NCBI GenBank assembly: GCA_031414415.1
Contig: JANNVK010000102.1
Coordinates: 52,589-116,588, forward strand
Direction: 5' to 3'
Source of the DNA: JANNVK01 sp031414415
GTDB taxonomy: Bacteria > Acidobacteriota > Blastocatellia > Pyrinomonadales > Pyrinomonadaceae
Length of the DNA: 64,000 nucleotides
Shown: in pieces, positions 43,808 to 53,135 of the stretch
Layout of the letters: every line of letters begins with the position of its first letter
How positions within the stretch are numbered: the stretch's first letter is position 1
The notes under the pieces: model-generated
The model's database searches: none
Seen by the model: the letters and a program-made list of their open reading frames with translations, nothing else
Told to the model about the DNA's origin: nothing
Translations under genes and position numbers: made by a program

Positions 43808-44422
43808 ATGTATAATTTATCTGTGGACACAACAAATCTACCGCCAAATTCAAAGTATCGAAATTACGAAGTTCGTGGCTTAGCCTTGCGTGATTTTGCA
43901 AACCTGCGGCGTGATGATGAGCGTTTAAATCCTTTTGAATTAGCACGTTACGCAAATTTACAAGTTGTTCCGTTTGAGCATTTTGAAGCATTATTGCCGG
44001 AAGAAAGTTTGAAACATTTACTTGGTGATGGAAAGGAAACTTGGTCGGGCGGAGCCTGTTCACAGACTTTGCCGAGTGGCAAAAAGTTGATTGTTTTAAA
44101 CCCAACTCATCACATTAATCGCCAACACGCGACGCTGATGGAAGAAATTTCTCACGTTTTCCTTGGACATAGCCCGAGCCGTTTGGCAGTCGGAAACAAA
44201 ACTCGCGATTATCACGCTGAGATTGAAGAAGAGGCTTATGGAGTTGGTGCGGCGGCGTTAGTTCCGTTTTCAGCATTGCGTAGAATGATTAAACAAGGTA
44301 AAACTTCAAGAGAGATTGCAAGACATTTTGTTGTGAGCCAGCTTTTGGTCGAATTTCGGATGAAGATTACGAAACTTTGGGATGATTATAAAGCCAACGT
44401 TGGCAAGAACTTGCATATTTAA
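43808..44422 (+). CDS. ImmA/IrrE-like (DUF955) protein with altered HExxH
   Basis: A 204-aa protein resembling ImmA/IrrE metalloproteases: NPFELARYANLQVVPF, then INRQHATLMEEISHVFLGH, and a C-terminal helical region with REIARHFVVSQLLVEFRMKI (similar to the DNA-recognition part of the family). The zinc motif HExxH is EEISH here (residues 112-116), so the first His is Glu, while His116 and His121 remain. It may be an inactive sensor or may bind metal differently. It is two bases ahead of a GAF-PP2C phosphatase gene, which suggests a shared stress-signalling role. Confidence 0.75.
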   Translation: MYNLSVDTTNLPPNSKYRNYEVRGLALRDFANLRRDDERLNPFELARYANLQVVPFEHFEALLPEESLKHLLGDGKETWSGGACSQTLPSGKKLIVLNPTHHINRQHATLMEEISHVFLGHSPSRLAVGNKTRDYHAEIEEEAYGVGAAALVPFSALRRMIKQGKTSREIARHFVVSQLLVEFRMKITKLWDDYKANVGKNLHI

Positions 44423-44424
44423 AA

Positions 44425-45711
44425 ATGATTACTGAAATTCCAAAAACCGCGGAACATGATCCAAATTTATCAATTGTCGATAAATTGCGGATGTTGCTCG
44501 ACATTACAAAAAAAATCAGCGAATCGCTCAATTTAGACGAAGTAATTACGCAAGTGATGGACACGCTCGAATGGCTTTTACCATACGATGCCGCTGGAAT
44601 TTATCTGATTAAGCAAGACGAAACCGGCTACGATTTTCAAACAAAAATGATTCGCGGTTACCGAATTACTTTTGAGCAAGTTGAACCGCATCTTAAACTC
44701 GGTGAAGGATTTATCGGATATGTAGCACAAACTGGCGAGTCAATCGTCTGTCCAAATGTTCACGAAGATTCGCGATATTTTTCGGCTCGCAAGCGGACAA
44801 ATTCTGAAATGGTCGCACCGATTATTGCAAATAACGAAGTGATTGGCGTTTTTGATCTTGAAAGCGACAAGTTTAATGCTTATAACGATGATGATTTGGC
44901 AGTTTTACAAATGCTGACTGCACAAGTTGCGATTATTATTGAAAAAGTTCAACTTCACGAGCAAGTTATTGAGAAAAAACGACTTGAGGTTCAAATTGAA
45001 ATTGCCAGACAGGTTCAACTCGCACTTTTACCTGCAAAAGATCCAATCCTCAAAGGCTTTGATATTTCGGCATATAATTTTTCGACCGAAGAAGTTTCCG
45101 GCGATTATTACGATTGGGTGAAGATTTTTGATGACCAAATTGGAATCGTCATTGCAGACGCTTCGGGCAAAGGAATTCCGGCTTCTTTATTGATGGCGTT
45201 TTTGCGTGCGAGCCTACGGGCATTGGCTCAAATTGGATATGCACCGCACATTGCATTTTCAAAAGTAAACAATTTACTTTGGGATTCAGTCGAATCAAAT
45301 CAGTTTATCACCGCGATTTACGGATTTTTGGACGCGACAAATAAAACATTTGTTTTCTCAAATGCCGGTCATAATCCGCCGATTGTAATTAAAGAAAACG
45401 GTGAATCAAAATTTGTCGAATACGGCGATTTGCCACTCGGAATGTTCAAAGACAAACGCTATCACCAACATTTTCTTCGAATGGATCGAAACGATATTTT
45501 GGTTTTATACACAGATGGTTTGACCGAAGCCGCGAATGAATCTGGCGAAGAATATGGAAAAGAGAGACTTGCGGCAAAGGTTTTTGAAGGAATAAATCTT
45601 CCAGCGAGACAATTAGTTGATTTTTTGCATCAAGATATTGTGAAGTTTTGCGGAAACGAAATTCTCGAAGACGACGCGACGGTTGTAATCGTCAAAAGAT
45701 TGGATCAGTAA
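44425..45711 (+). CDS. GAF-domain PP2C (SpoIIE/RsbU-type) phosphatase
   Basis: A 428-aa protein. A GAF domain (about 30-180, with LPYDAAGIYLIKQDE and VAPIIANNEVIGVFDLESD) is followed by a coiled linker (EKVQLHEQVIEKKRLEVQIE). The PP2C domain carries the metal-binding Asp in EVSGDYYDWVKI, GIVIADASGKGIPASL, FVFSNAGHNPPIVI, LVLYTDGLTEAANESG and EDDATVVIV. This class dephosphorylates anti-sigma antagonists in partner-switching systems. No anti-sigma or antagonist gene is next to it; its neighbour is the IrrE-like gene. Confidence 0.92.
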   Translation: MITEIPKTAEHDPNLSIVDKLRMLLDITKKISESLNLDEVITQVMDTLEWLLPYDAAGIYLIKQDETGYDFQTKMIRGYRITFEQVEPHLKLGEGFIGYVAQTGESIVCPNVHEDSRYFSARKRTNSEMVAPIIANNEVIGVFDLESDKFNAYNDDDLAVLQMLTAQVAIIIEKVQLHEQVIEKKRLEVQIEIARQVQLALLPAKDPILKGFDISAYNFSTEEVSGDYYDWVKIFDDQIGIVIADASGKGIPASLLMAFLRASLRALAQIGYAPHIAFSKVNNLLWDSVESNQFITAIYGFLDATNKTFVFSNAGHNPPIVIKENGESKFVEYGDLPLGMFKDKRYHQHFLRMDRNDILVLYTDGLTEAANESGEEYGKERLAAKVFEGINLPARQLVDFLHQDIVKFCGNEILEDDATVVIVKRLDQ

Positions 45712-46168
45712 CATCTTGAATGTATTAGGTTTAAGAACTTCTTAATACATAAAAAGACTTATCAAATTCAAAAGTGTCATTAATAAAAATTTTCAAGAGT
45801 TTTTTGGATTAATTTCCCTGGCAAACTAAAAACTAACAAAATTGGTTCAATATTTTTTTAGTTGTTTTACAGAAGCGAACAAGCGTCAATAAAGCAAATT
45901 ACATCTGAACATTGACTTGTTTTCGAGCGATTGTTGTGAACATTCCACGATTAAATCAATTCATTTTCGCAAATCTAATAACGCGTAATCTTTGTAGAAT
46001 CAAACGAGCCACCGAGATTTTCCCAGAATCCCAAGTTTCTGCTAACCATTTTTATTAATGAACAAGCCAAAAATCGGACATCTTTATTTTTTTATTAACA
46101 GAAAAAATGCAGGCTAATTTTTCGGTTTTCGGCTAGCAGTTTTGTGAATTTAGCAATATTATAGCGTT
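45712..46168. other. AT-rich intergenic region, nothing recognised
   Basis: About 457 bp without a coding frame. An 8-bp inverted repeat (ATGTATTA at 45720-45727, TAATACAT at 45743-45750) follows the phosphatase gene but lacks a T-run. No RNA gene, repeat array or good ribosome-binding site is visible ahead of ATG 46169. Confidence 0.5.
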
Positions 46169-47137
46169 ATGACACAAGGAAAATTACGTTTTAAGATTCA
46201 AATTAGCAAGGTGCAAGCCTTGTTTGATCAAGCCAAAACTAAGGAAAATCCGGCATTATGGCTTTTTTTGCATGATTTGCGAACGCCGATGTTTATGTTG
46301 GAAGCGTTATCAAAGGTTTACAGCGATTTGATTGATAAAAAACTGTTTACGAGTTTGAAAGAGAAGTTTAAGCAAGTTGAAGACGCACTTGGTGCTTTAG
46401 ATTATTACGCGGCTTTTCAAAAAGAATTTTCGCCAAAAAGTGAAATTCCAGAAACAGTTAAGTCTTTTATTGCCAATAAAACAATTGAAAAAACACACCT
46501 TTTAAATTTGCTATTGAAAGATGGCGAATGGCTAAATGGTTTGCAACTTAAGAAAATTAATAAACAATTAGAGAGCGTCAAATGGCTTGCTGAGGCAAAA
46601 GAAATTGCGGCTTTGAAGTGTTTTTATCTGAAGCAAATCAAGAAAATTCACGAATTTGTTGAGGAAACAACGTTTGTTTTTGATAATGTTGAGGAAGACG
46701 TTCACGAATTGCGGAGAAAAATTCGTTGGCTCAGTATTTATCCGCAAGCCTTGCAAGGCGTTGTCAAATTAGAAGAAACCAAGCCTGTTGCGAAACATTT
46801 TAAAAAATATTTGACTAACGAAATTGTCACATCGAAGTTTAATCAGCTGACAGTTGCCGAAAATGTGAAAGATTTTTTAACATTCGAAAAAAATCATTTT
46901 CTCGCGTTAAGTTGGATGATTTCCGAACTTGGCACAATAAAAGATTCAGGTTTGCGTATTGAAGCCTTGAAAAATGCTTTGCAACAAACTGAATTGCACA
47001 ACGACTCAGCAGCAACAAAAAAATCGCTTGAATTATTAGGAAAAACTCAACCTGATATTGAAATTCTTCTGAAACATGCAAGCGAAATATCACAAAAATT
47101 CTTTGAAGAAAATATTTTAAACGACTTGATAATGTAA
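46169..47137 (+). CDS. Helical, CHAD-like protein
   Basis: A 322-aa, probably all-helical, Lys-rich protein without a signal peptide. Two stretches resemble the two halves of a CHAD domain: WLFLHDLRTPMFMLEALSKV with VEDALGALDYYAAF, and EEDVHELRRKIRWLSIYPQA. CHAD domains carry conserved His and Arg residues (HxxR) and bind polyphosphate; here HDLR and HELRRKIR keep part of that pattern. The assignment is tentative because the overall match is weak. It is convergent with the MoxR gene, 13 bp away. Confidence 0.55.
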   Translation: MTQGKLRFKIQISKVQALFDQAKTKENPALWLFLHDLRTPMFMLEALSKVYSDLIDKKLFTSLKEKFKQVEDALGALDYYAAFQKEFSPKSEIPETVKSFIANKTIEKTHLLNLLLKDGEWLNGLQLKKINKQLESVKWLAEAKEIAALKCFYLKQIKKIHEFVEETTFVFDNVEEDVHELRRKIRWLSIYPQALQGVVKLEETKPVAKHFKKYLTNEIVTSKFNQLTVAENVKDFLTFEKNHFLALSWMISELGTIKDSGLRIEALKNALQQTELHNDSAATKKSLELLGKTQPDIEILLKHASEISQKFFEENILNDLIM

Positions 47138-47150
47138 TTTTCGCGATTTT

Positions 47151-48104
47151 TTAACGCGGAACTTCAACAGTTTTTAAAATATCAGTGATAACCGCGTCCG
47201 TTGTTGCTCCATCAAGTTCGGCTTCGGCACGCAACGCAAGTCTATGTCTCAAAACCGGTCGTGCAATGTCGCGAACATCGTCAGGAGTTGCAAATTCTCG
47301 TCCGCGAATTGCCGCAAGTGCTTTTGAACAAAGAAGTAACGCGACTGATGCACGCGGGCTTGCTCCATACAATATTGATTTATGAGTTCGAGATTTATTA
47401 ACAATTTCGACAATGTAATGTTGCACACCGACTTCGGTTTTCATTGCTTTAACTTCTTCGCGGCAAATTTTTATTGACAATTCTTCGGGCAGGCGATGTA
47501 TTTCAACTGCTTCAAGTAAACGCGAATTGAAACCCGAATCCCAACGAGCGACAATCTCGCGTTCAGCCTCAATTGGCGGATAATCAATCAGAATTTTTAA
47601 CAAAAATCGGTCGAGTTGAGCTTCAGGAAGCGGATAAGTTCCTTCATATTCAATCGGATTTTCTGTCGCTAATACAGTAAAAAGTGGCGAAAGTTGATAA
47701 CGTTTTCCGTCAATCGTAGTTTGACGTTCTTCCATTGCTTCGAGCAATGCCGATTGGGTTTTTGGTGGCGTGCGGTTTATTTCATCAGCTAACAAAATAT
47801 CGGTAAAAATCGGTCCCGGACGCAAACTAAATTCGGAAGTTTGCATATTAAAAACATTTGTTCCGGTAATATCAGTCGGCATTAAATCAGGCGTAAATTG
47901 AATTCGCGAAAATCTGGCACCAATAATTCTAGCTAAAGTTTTGACAATTAATGTTTTTGCAGTTCCGGGAACGCCTTCTATTAATGCGTGTCCTTCTGCC
48001 AAAATCGCCACCAAAATTTGCTCAATTGGTTCATCTTGTCCGACAACAACTTTTCGAAGTTCACTTGATAAATGGGCGATAGTTTGCGGTGTTTGTGTTA
48101 GCAT
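47151..48104 (-). CDS. MoxR-family AAA+ ATPase
   Basis: A 317-aa ATPase with Walker A IEGVPGTAKT, Walker B ILLADEINRTPPKTQSALLE, and the MoxR signatures QFTPDLMPTDITGTNVFN and VLATENPIEYEGTYPLPEAQ. SPRASVALLLCSKALAAIRG is in the lid. MoxR proteins act as chaperones for maturation of metalloproteins or envelope complexes and usually lie beside DUF58 and von Willebrand A genes. Those are absent here; the DUF4129 and DUF4350 genes that often belong to such clusters are 2.4 kb away on the same strand. Confidence 0.92.
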   Translation of the reverse strand: MLTQTPQTIAHLSSELRKVVVGQDEPIEQILVAILAEGHALIEGVPGTAKTLIVKTLARIIGARFSRIQFTPDLMPTDITGTNVFNMQTSEFSLRPGPIFTDILLADEINRTPPKTQSALLEAMEERQTTIDGKRYQLSPLFTVLATENPIEYEGTYPLPEAQLDRFLLKILIDYPPIEAEREIVARWDSGFNSRLLEAVEIHRLPEELSIKICREEVKAMKTEVGVQHYIVEIVNKSRTHKSILYGASPRASVALLLCSKALAAIRGREFATPDDVRDIARPVLRHRLALRAEAELDGATTDAVITDILKTVEVPR

Positions 48105-48265
48105 TTGAAAATTTAAAATGAGAACTGAATTAGCTAAATTATTACTTAAAAACAGGTTTAGTTTAGTTTGTTACAAATCTGTTGGCAAACTCAAAGATAA
48201 TTTTTGCATCCTAGCCGTTCGACCTCTTTGGCAAAATTAAGTTAAAATTCATATCTTTAGTTATT

Positions 48266-49771
48266 ATGAAATATTTTTATCTCTTTCTCTTTTTAATATG
48301 TTTTAGTTTTCCGGTTTATGCAGACGTTGCACTTTTGCTCCACGAAGCAAAAGGTTTTAGTGGTGAAACGACTGGTGCCGGACATAGTGCAGTTTATTTA
48401 TCAGATGTTTGTGCTGATCCGCCGCCGTTTGTTTTACGTAAATGTCGGAATGGTGAAAAACGCGGTGCTGTTATTGCGACATATCCCGATTTTGGCACAG
48501 AAAACGATTATAAATGGTTTGCAATGCCTTTAAACGTTTATCTTTACGGTGTTGACAAAGAAAATCAAACTCCTTTATACGCAAATGGGGAAATTCGCCT
48601 TTTGTTGCGAGAAACTGTTCGCCAAAAATATCTTTCTGATGTTGTTCCGAAAGCTGCAGACGGAACTTTGCCGCCAGGACGTTGGGTTGAAATTATCGGA
48701 ACGGCACTTAATCGTGATCTTTACGCTTTTACGGTCAAAACAACGCCCGAACAAGACGAAAAATTTATCGAAAAATATAGTCTTTTAGTCAAAGGTAATG
48801 ATTTTGAAGTCTTTTACAAAAATTGTGCAGATTTTACAAAAGACATTATGAATTCGTTTTTTCCGAACTCTACAAGTCGTGATTTTATTAACGATTTAAC
48901 AATGACAACACCAAAAGGAATAACCCGAAGTTTTTCAAAATTTGCAAAAAAACGCCCGGAATTGCTGTTTCATGTTACTAAATATTCGCAATTAAACGGC
49001 ACAATTATGCGAAGTTTTGGCAACCGTAACTTTACCGAAACTGCTTTTACATCAAAGAAATATGTTATTACTCAAGCTCTGACAATGCCGATTTTGCTTC
49101 CATTTTTTGCGGGAACTTATTTCGTGACAGGTTATTTCAGCATTGATAGAACTTATCGAAACAATCCTTCGATGGAAATGGCACAACTTAATTTGGAAAA
49201 GAAAGTGAGAAAAAGCACATCAAATTTTTCTGATAATTCTCAATCAATAAAAACAATTGAAACGAGCCGAAAAGCCGAAAAAATCCGAATTTTTGGTAAC
49301 GATAATGATTGGAAAACTTATAAAAATGAGTTAAAAACTTTTATTGCCCAAGCAGTTTCGCAAAAGCTATTTGTTGATCAGAAAGAAGTTAAGTCATTTT
49401 TCCGTGATCTCGAATTTCAGAGTGAACCGTTTTATGATTCTAATGGCGAATTGATGTTGAAGGTCGTTAATTATGGCAAAGAAAGTATGCTTGGAATTAC
49501 AAATCAAAATATTTTGAGTCCAGAAACTGATGTCCGACTTGCATATAAATTGATGTTGGTAAAATTAAAAGCCGAACTAGATGCGTCTGAAAAAAACCGT
49601 GATACGTTTATTGTTTTGCAAGAAAATTGGAAATTGCTTTTAGAATTGAAAAAAAATTCTGATAGTTTGCCGCCAATTCAAAACTCGACAAATGCAAGAT
49701 TTTTAACTATGGGAATTCCAACAAAAACTAGCAAAAAGCTTTCATTGATTTTTAGAGAAATTACACACTAA
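48266..49771 (+). CDS. Secreted protein with a His...Asn-Cys papain-like pattern, function unknown
   Basis: A 501-aa protein with a signal peptide (MKYFYLFLFLICFSFPVYA). The N-terminal domain has an early His in TGAGHSAVYLSDVCAD and a later Cys in VFYKNCADFTKDIMNSFFP. That His-before-Cys order is found in circularly permuted papain-like (NlpC/P60) hydrolases, including Lnb/DUF4105. A hydrophobic segment (about 272-292, TMPILLPFFAGTYFVTGYF) is followed by a charged C-terminal domain. I do not recognise the full-length protein. Its last four bases overlap the end of the convergent TSUP gene. Confidence 0.6.
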   Translation: MKYFYLFLFLICFSFPVYADVALLLHEAKGFSGETTGAGHSAVYLSDVCADPPPFVLRKCRNGEKRGAVIATYPDFGTENDYKWFAMPLNVYLYGVDKENQTPLYANGEIRLLLRETVRQKYLSDVVPKAADGTLPPGRWVEIIGTALNRDLYAFTVKTTPEQDEKFIEKYSLLVKGNDFEVFYKNCADFTKDIMNSFFPNSTSRDFINDLTMTTPKGITRSFSKFAKKRPELLFHVTKYSQLNGTIMRSFGNRNFTETAFTSKKYVITQALTMPILLPFFAGTYFVTGYFSIDRTYRNNPSMEMAQLNLEKKVRKSTSNFSDNSQSIKTIETSRKAEKIRIFGNDNDWKTYKNELKTFIAQAVSQKLFVDQKEVKSFFRDLEFQSEPFYDSNGELMLKVVNYGKESMLGITNQNILSPETDVRLAYKLMLVKLKAELDASEKNRDTFIVLQENWKLLLELKKNSDSLPPIQNSTNARFLTMGIPTKTSKKLSLIFREITH

Positions 49772-50523
49772 ATCGTAAAATCGAATAATGTTTTTAGTGC
49801 CAATAAAATTACAGTTGCGAGAAAAATTCTTTTCAGCCAAATTTCATTGAGTTTTGTTACTAATTTTGCACCTAAATAAGCCGCGACAAACATTGTTGCG
49901 GCTAAAATTATGCCTAATTTATAATCAATCAAACCTTGCCAGGCAAAAATAATTGACGCAACCAGAGAAGAAAATACGTTGATGACCTTTGTGTTTGCAA
50001 TGGCTTGCGTGTAATTCATCCCTAGAAAAGCAATGAAACAAGCAGTAAGCATTGTGACATATCCGCCGCTAAAGAGACCGCCGTAAATGCCGAGAATAAA
50101 GGTTAGCGAATAACCGAAAATAATCAAGGAATTTGAAATTGTTGAGGTTAGTTTGGGTTTAGATTCGCCTTGAAAAAGTGAAAAAACTATCACGAAAAAC
50201 ATCGAAATACCGACAATAATTGGCATTGTTTTGCTCGCAATAACTCCAACTAACAATGCACCAATAATTGAACCTACTATTGTCATTAAAATCATTAGAG
50301 GCAAGCGTTTACGGTCAAGAATGTCTTTTTTCAAAAACGGCAAACTGCCACCGATTGAAAGAAATGTCAGCCCAAACATATTTGTTGCAATCGCAACTTT
50401 TGGGTCAATTCCAAACTGAAACATCACCGGAACGGTTATTAACGAATTGCTGCCGGTTATAACTCCAAGAAAACTCGTCACAAAAAACAAAATTACAAGC
50501 AATAAAAGTGCGGTTTGGGTCAC
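49768..50523 (-). CDS. TSUP (TauE/SafE) family membrane transporter
   Basis: A 251-aa protein with about eight membrane segments and the TSUP pattern of two similar halves: FVTSFLGVITGSNSLITVPV with FQFGIDPKVAIATNMFGLT, and LGIYGGLFSGGYVTMLTACF with LGMNYTQAIANTKVINVFSS. The family moves sulfite, taurine-derived sulfur compounds or organic anions. Its ATG overlaps the stop of the upstream DUF4350 gene by four bases, so it is the last gene of that operon. Confidence 0.88.
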   Translation of the reverse strand: MTQTALLLLVILFFVTSFLGVITGSNSLITVPVMFQFGIDPKVAIATNMFGLTFLSIGGSLPFLKKDILDRKRLPLMILMTIVGSIIGALLVGVIASKTMPIIVGISMFFVIVFSLFQGESKPKLTSTISNSLIIFGYSLTFILGIYGGLFSGGYVTMLTACFIAFLGMNYTQAIANTKVINVFSSLVASIIFAWQGLIDYKLGIILAATMFVAAYLGAKLVTKLNEIWLKRIFLATVILLALKTLFDFTI

Positions 50524-52031
50524 AGTTTTCGCCTCTTAACTCGTTTAATTCCAATAGTTTCTTCAAATTCTCGAAGTTTTTTTGTAAGTTTCAAGACCTC
50601 AGTTTTATTTGTTTTTTCGCCGTGATGAATTGCCTCACAATCGTTCATCAAATTTAAAAGCTCTGTGGGATTAATATCAGATTTTTCAGCAACTAGAAAT
50701 GTCAGATTTTCGTTTGAAGTTGTATTATCAGAACCTGTAAACCTAATCAAATTTCGCTTAAATTCACTATAAATATTATCAATTGCGAGATCGTAAGCCT
50801 TAATATTTTCCTGTATTTCCGCCATTGCGGTTACATATTCAAGTTTCGTAAGCCGATTTAGCTCGCCATTTGGCAAAGCACGAGCAAAACGTCTGCCACC
50901 TGACCAAAAAAACAGTCCAAAAAATAAAGCGATTTGTGCCAAAATTGCTATGACTGGAGTTCCTTCAAAATAAGCTGAAAGTCTGTCGTCAGATTTACCA
51001 AAACCTTGGTGATATTCATCGAATGCCGTAATTCCGTTTGCGGAGGTTAAGATATTTATTGCAAGTTGCGAATTATCAGCAAGTTTAAGTCCATTGTTTG
51101 CAACAATAAAAGGATCGCTGAGAAACACAACTTCACCTGCACCAAAAGGGAAGTCAGCTAAAATTGTGGTTTTTTCGTTTGCAAAATGAACGACAGGAGC
51201 ATTTAAAAACGGGTCACCGGCACTTTCGTTTGAAGATTCGGCAGGTTCTGCTGGTGTGGCAGATTCCTCTAAAGATTCGGGCGGTGGGCTTTTTTCATCA
51301 GAAGAGATTGAAAAATCACTTTCTGGACGAGCTTTTGTTGATGGTGCTGGCGGTGTTGGTTTATCAAAAGATTGAGGTATTGATGGAAGTGCATCTTCTT
51401 TTTTACTATCACCGACTTTAAATTTATCGCCAACAACCGGATTTTCATTTTTGGATGAAGCATCAAGAAACTTTAAATTAATCTGCGAGGCTAAGACTGA
51501 TGGTTTGATGGAATTTACGCCGCGTGTGTAAGTTGTTGGTTGAATTGGTTTTAAAGAATCTGATTTGTCGGTTAATTCTATTGGGTCAGTAGAAACATCA
51601 ACTTCCACGTTTTTTGACAGTTCAAAACCGACTTCCCAGCTAGAAGTTGTTTTAGCCAACTCTGACATTGGTTCGCGGTCAATAATTACAAGTCTTCCGC
51701 CTTCCGAAACCCAACGCATAATTGATTCTGCGTCCGCGTCTGTGATTTCGCGGCGAGTTTTTCCAATAATAACAAAAACTGCTGGTCGATTCTTTGTGTT
51801 TGCGAGCAAAGTTGAAGGTTTTTCTTGCCAGCGAGTAACTTTTCTGCCAGTTTCTGCAAGCAATTCATAAATGGCACGTGTGCCGGTTGAGTCTGAATTA
51901 TACGTTGAACGATTTGGATAAAATTCGCTGTCAGGCAGTTTATTTTTACGCGAAAACCCCGCCGCGTTAAGTCCTATTAAGATCAAAACGATGACAATAA
52001 GTCCGCCAAAAATGAATAAACGTTGTTTCAC
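50520..52031 (-). CDS. DUF4350-domain membrane-anchored protein
   Basis: A 503-aa protein. An N-terminal membrane anchor (LFIFGGLIVIVLILIGLNAA) is followed by the DUF4350 region (about 40-130: YELLAETGRKVTRWQEKPST, EGGRLVIIDREP). A low-complexity Pro/Ser-rich insert occupies about 195-275. A second part resumes the fold (FGAGEVVFLSDPFIVANNGL, AFDEYHQGFG), with a second membrane segment (IAILAQIALFFGLFFWSGGR) and a helical tail. DUF4350 proteins accompany MoxR and DUF4129 genes. It is three bases downstream of the DUF4129 gene. Confidence 0.82.
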   Translation of the reverse strand: MKQRLFIFGGLIVIVLILIGLNAAGFSRKNKLPDSEFYPNRSTYNSDSTGTRAIYELLAETGRKVTRWQEKPSTLLANTKNRPAVFVIIGKTRREITDADAESIMRWVSEGGRLVIIDREPMSELAKTTSSWEVGFELSKNVEVDVSTDPIELTDKSDSLKPIQPTTYTRGVNSIKPSVLASQINLKFLDASSKNENPVVGDKFKVGDSKKEDALPSIPQSFDKPTPPAPSTKARPESDFSISSDEKSPPPESLEESATPAEPAESSNESAGDPFLNAPVVHFANEKTTILADFPFGAGEVVFLSDPFIVANNGLKLADNSQLAINILTSANGITAFDEYHQGFGKSDDRLSAYFEGTPVIAILAQIALFFGLFFWSGGRRFARALPNGELNRLTKLEYVTAMAEIQENIKAYDLAIDNIYSEFKRNLIRFTGSDNTTSNENLTFLVAEKSDINPTELLNLMNDCEAIHHGEKTNKTEVLKLTKKLREFEETIGIKRVKRRKL

Positions 52032-52034
52032 AAG

Positions 52035-53135
52035 CTAAGTCTCGCTCTCCATTGATTTATATTTAGCCCGGAAATCTTGCCAATCTGCGTCGCTCGCCGT
52101 ATCAAAACCATACCAATGTCTTTCGAAACTATTCGTCAAAAAACGCATATTATTAAGAATTCCGTCACGCTTTCTGAGGTCGAAAAGATAGTCGCGATTT
52201 GTTTTATGTTGCTCTAAACCGATAATTTTTTTATCGCTTAACCCACACAAAACAGCAATATAACCTTTTCTAATTGCCCCGCGAGTGTCGCCTGATTTTG
52301 CCAAATTTTCAGCTTCGGCAAAGACATCGGTCGAATCTTGATTTGCAAAAATTGTTTCGCCTAAAATAACGCGAGACTCACGCTTTTGTTTTTTTACGCG
52401 ACGGAATTTGGAAAAATAAGGTAAAAACCGATAAACCAAATATCCGATAATTGCGAGAGCAAGCCCAATAACCAAAATTTGCAGAAAATTTGCAACGCCT
52501 TGCATTCCGCCCGAGCTGACATTTGGCAAAGGATTTTGCGGCATTAAACTCGCAAAAAAATCTGCAATTTTCTTCTGAATTTCCTCAATCCATTTTTCAA
52601 AAGCACTTTTTTCTTTTTCAGGCTTTTCGACTTTTTCTTGTGCTTTTTGAAACTCAGGTCGGTTTAAAATTTCATCAAGTTTTTGCTTGTCTTCGTCTTT
52701 ACTTCGGCTAGAAATTGTCTGTTTTTCAACTTCATTAATTTTAATAACTAACGCATTTAGTCTTTCAATCGCTTCATTTATTGGCTTGAGACGAGTTTCG
52801 TTATTAGTTGGAAGTTTTTCAAAATCTGTAAGTTTTTGTTTAAGCCAAGCATTTTCTGTCTCAACATCAAAATTAGAACCGTCAATTTTCGAAATTTTCA
52901 GCAAATCATTTCTAACTACAAGCAACGACTCTTTTTCTTCCGCGAGTTTTTCTGTTGCTGTATATTCAACATCACTGTAAGTAATGTATCCAAGTTCAAC
53001 AATTGCAGTTTGAATGCTTTCTTTATATTCGCTGAGAGTTGCCGAAAAAGTTGTAATATTAAAAATTAAAAAAAGCAGACAGACTGATGCTTTGACCAAA
53101 GTTTTTCGTAAAATTGTGAAAAAAACGTTTATCAT
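52035..53135 (-). CDS. DUF4129-domain membrane protein
   Basis: A 366-aa protein with a hydrophobic N-terminus (likely signal or anchor, VCLLFLIFNITTFSATL). A Glu/Lys-rich periplasmic region of about 170 residues is predicted helical. A central membrane segment follows (FLQILVIGLALAIIGYLVYR). The cytoplasmic DUF4129 domain begins AENLAKSGDTRGAIRKGYIA and ends NSFERHWYGFDTASDADWQD, the family's usual close. The start overlaps the upstream gene's stop by one base (TAATG). It is part of a four-gene envelope operon at 54232-49768. Confidence 0.85.
   Translation of the reverse strand: MINVFFTILRKTLVKASVCLLFLIFNITTFSATLSEYKESIQTAIVELGYITYSDVEYTATEKLAEEKESLLVVRNDLLKISKIDGSNFDVETENAWLKQKLTDFEKLPTNNETRLKPINEAIERLNALVIKINEVEKQTISSRSKDEDKQKLDEILNRPEFQKAQEKVEKPEKEKSAFEKWIEEIQKKIADFFASLMPQNPLPNVSSGGMQGVANFLQILVIGLALAIIGYLVYRFLPYFSKFRRVKKQKRESRVILGETIFANQDSTDVFAEAENLAKSGDTRGAIRKGYIAVLCGLSDKKIIGLEQHKTNRDYLFDLRKRDGILNNMRFLTNSFERHWYGFDTASDADWQDFRAKYKSMESET

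Noticed and set aside
45720..45750. Hairpin after the PP2C phosphatase as a terminator
   Set aside because: The stem is only 8 AT-rich base pairs and no T-run follows.
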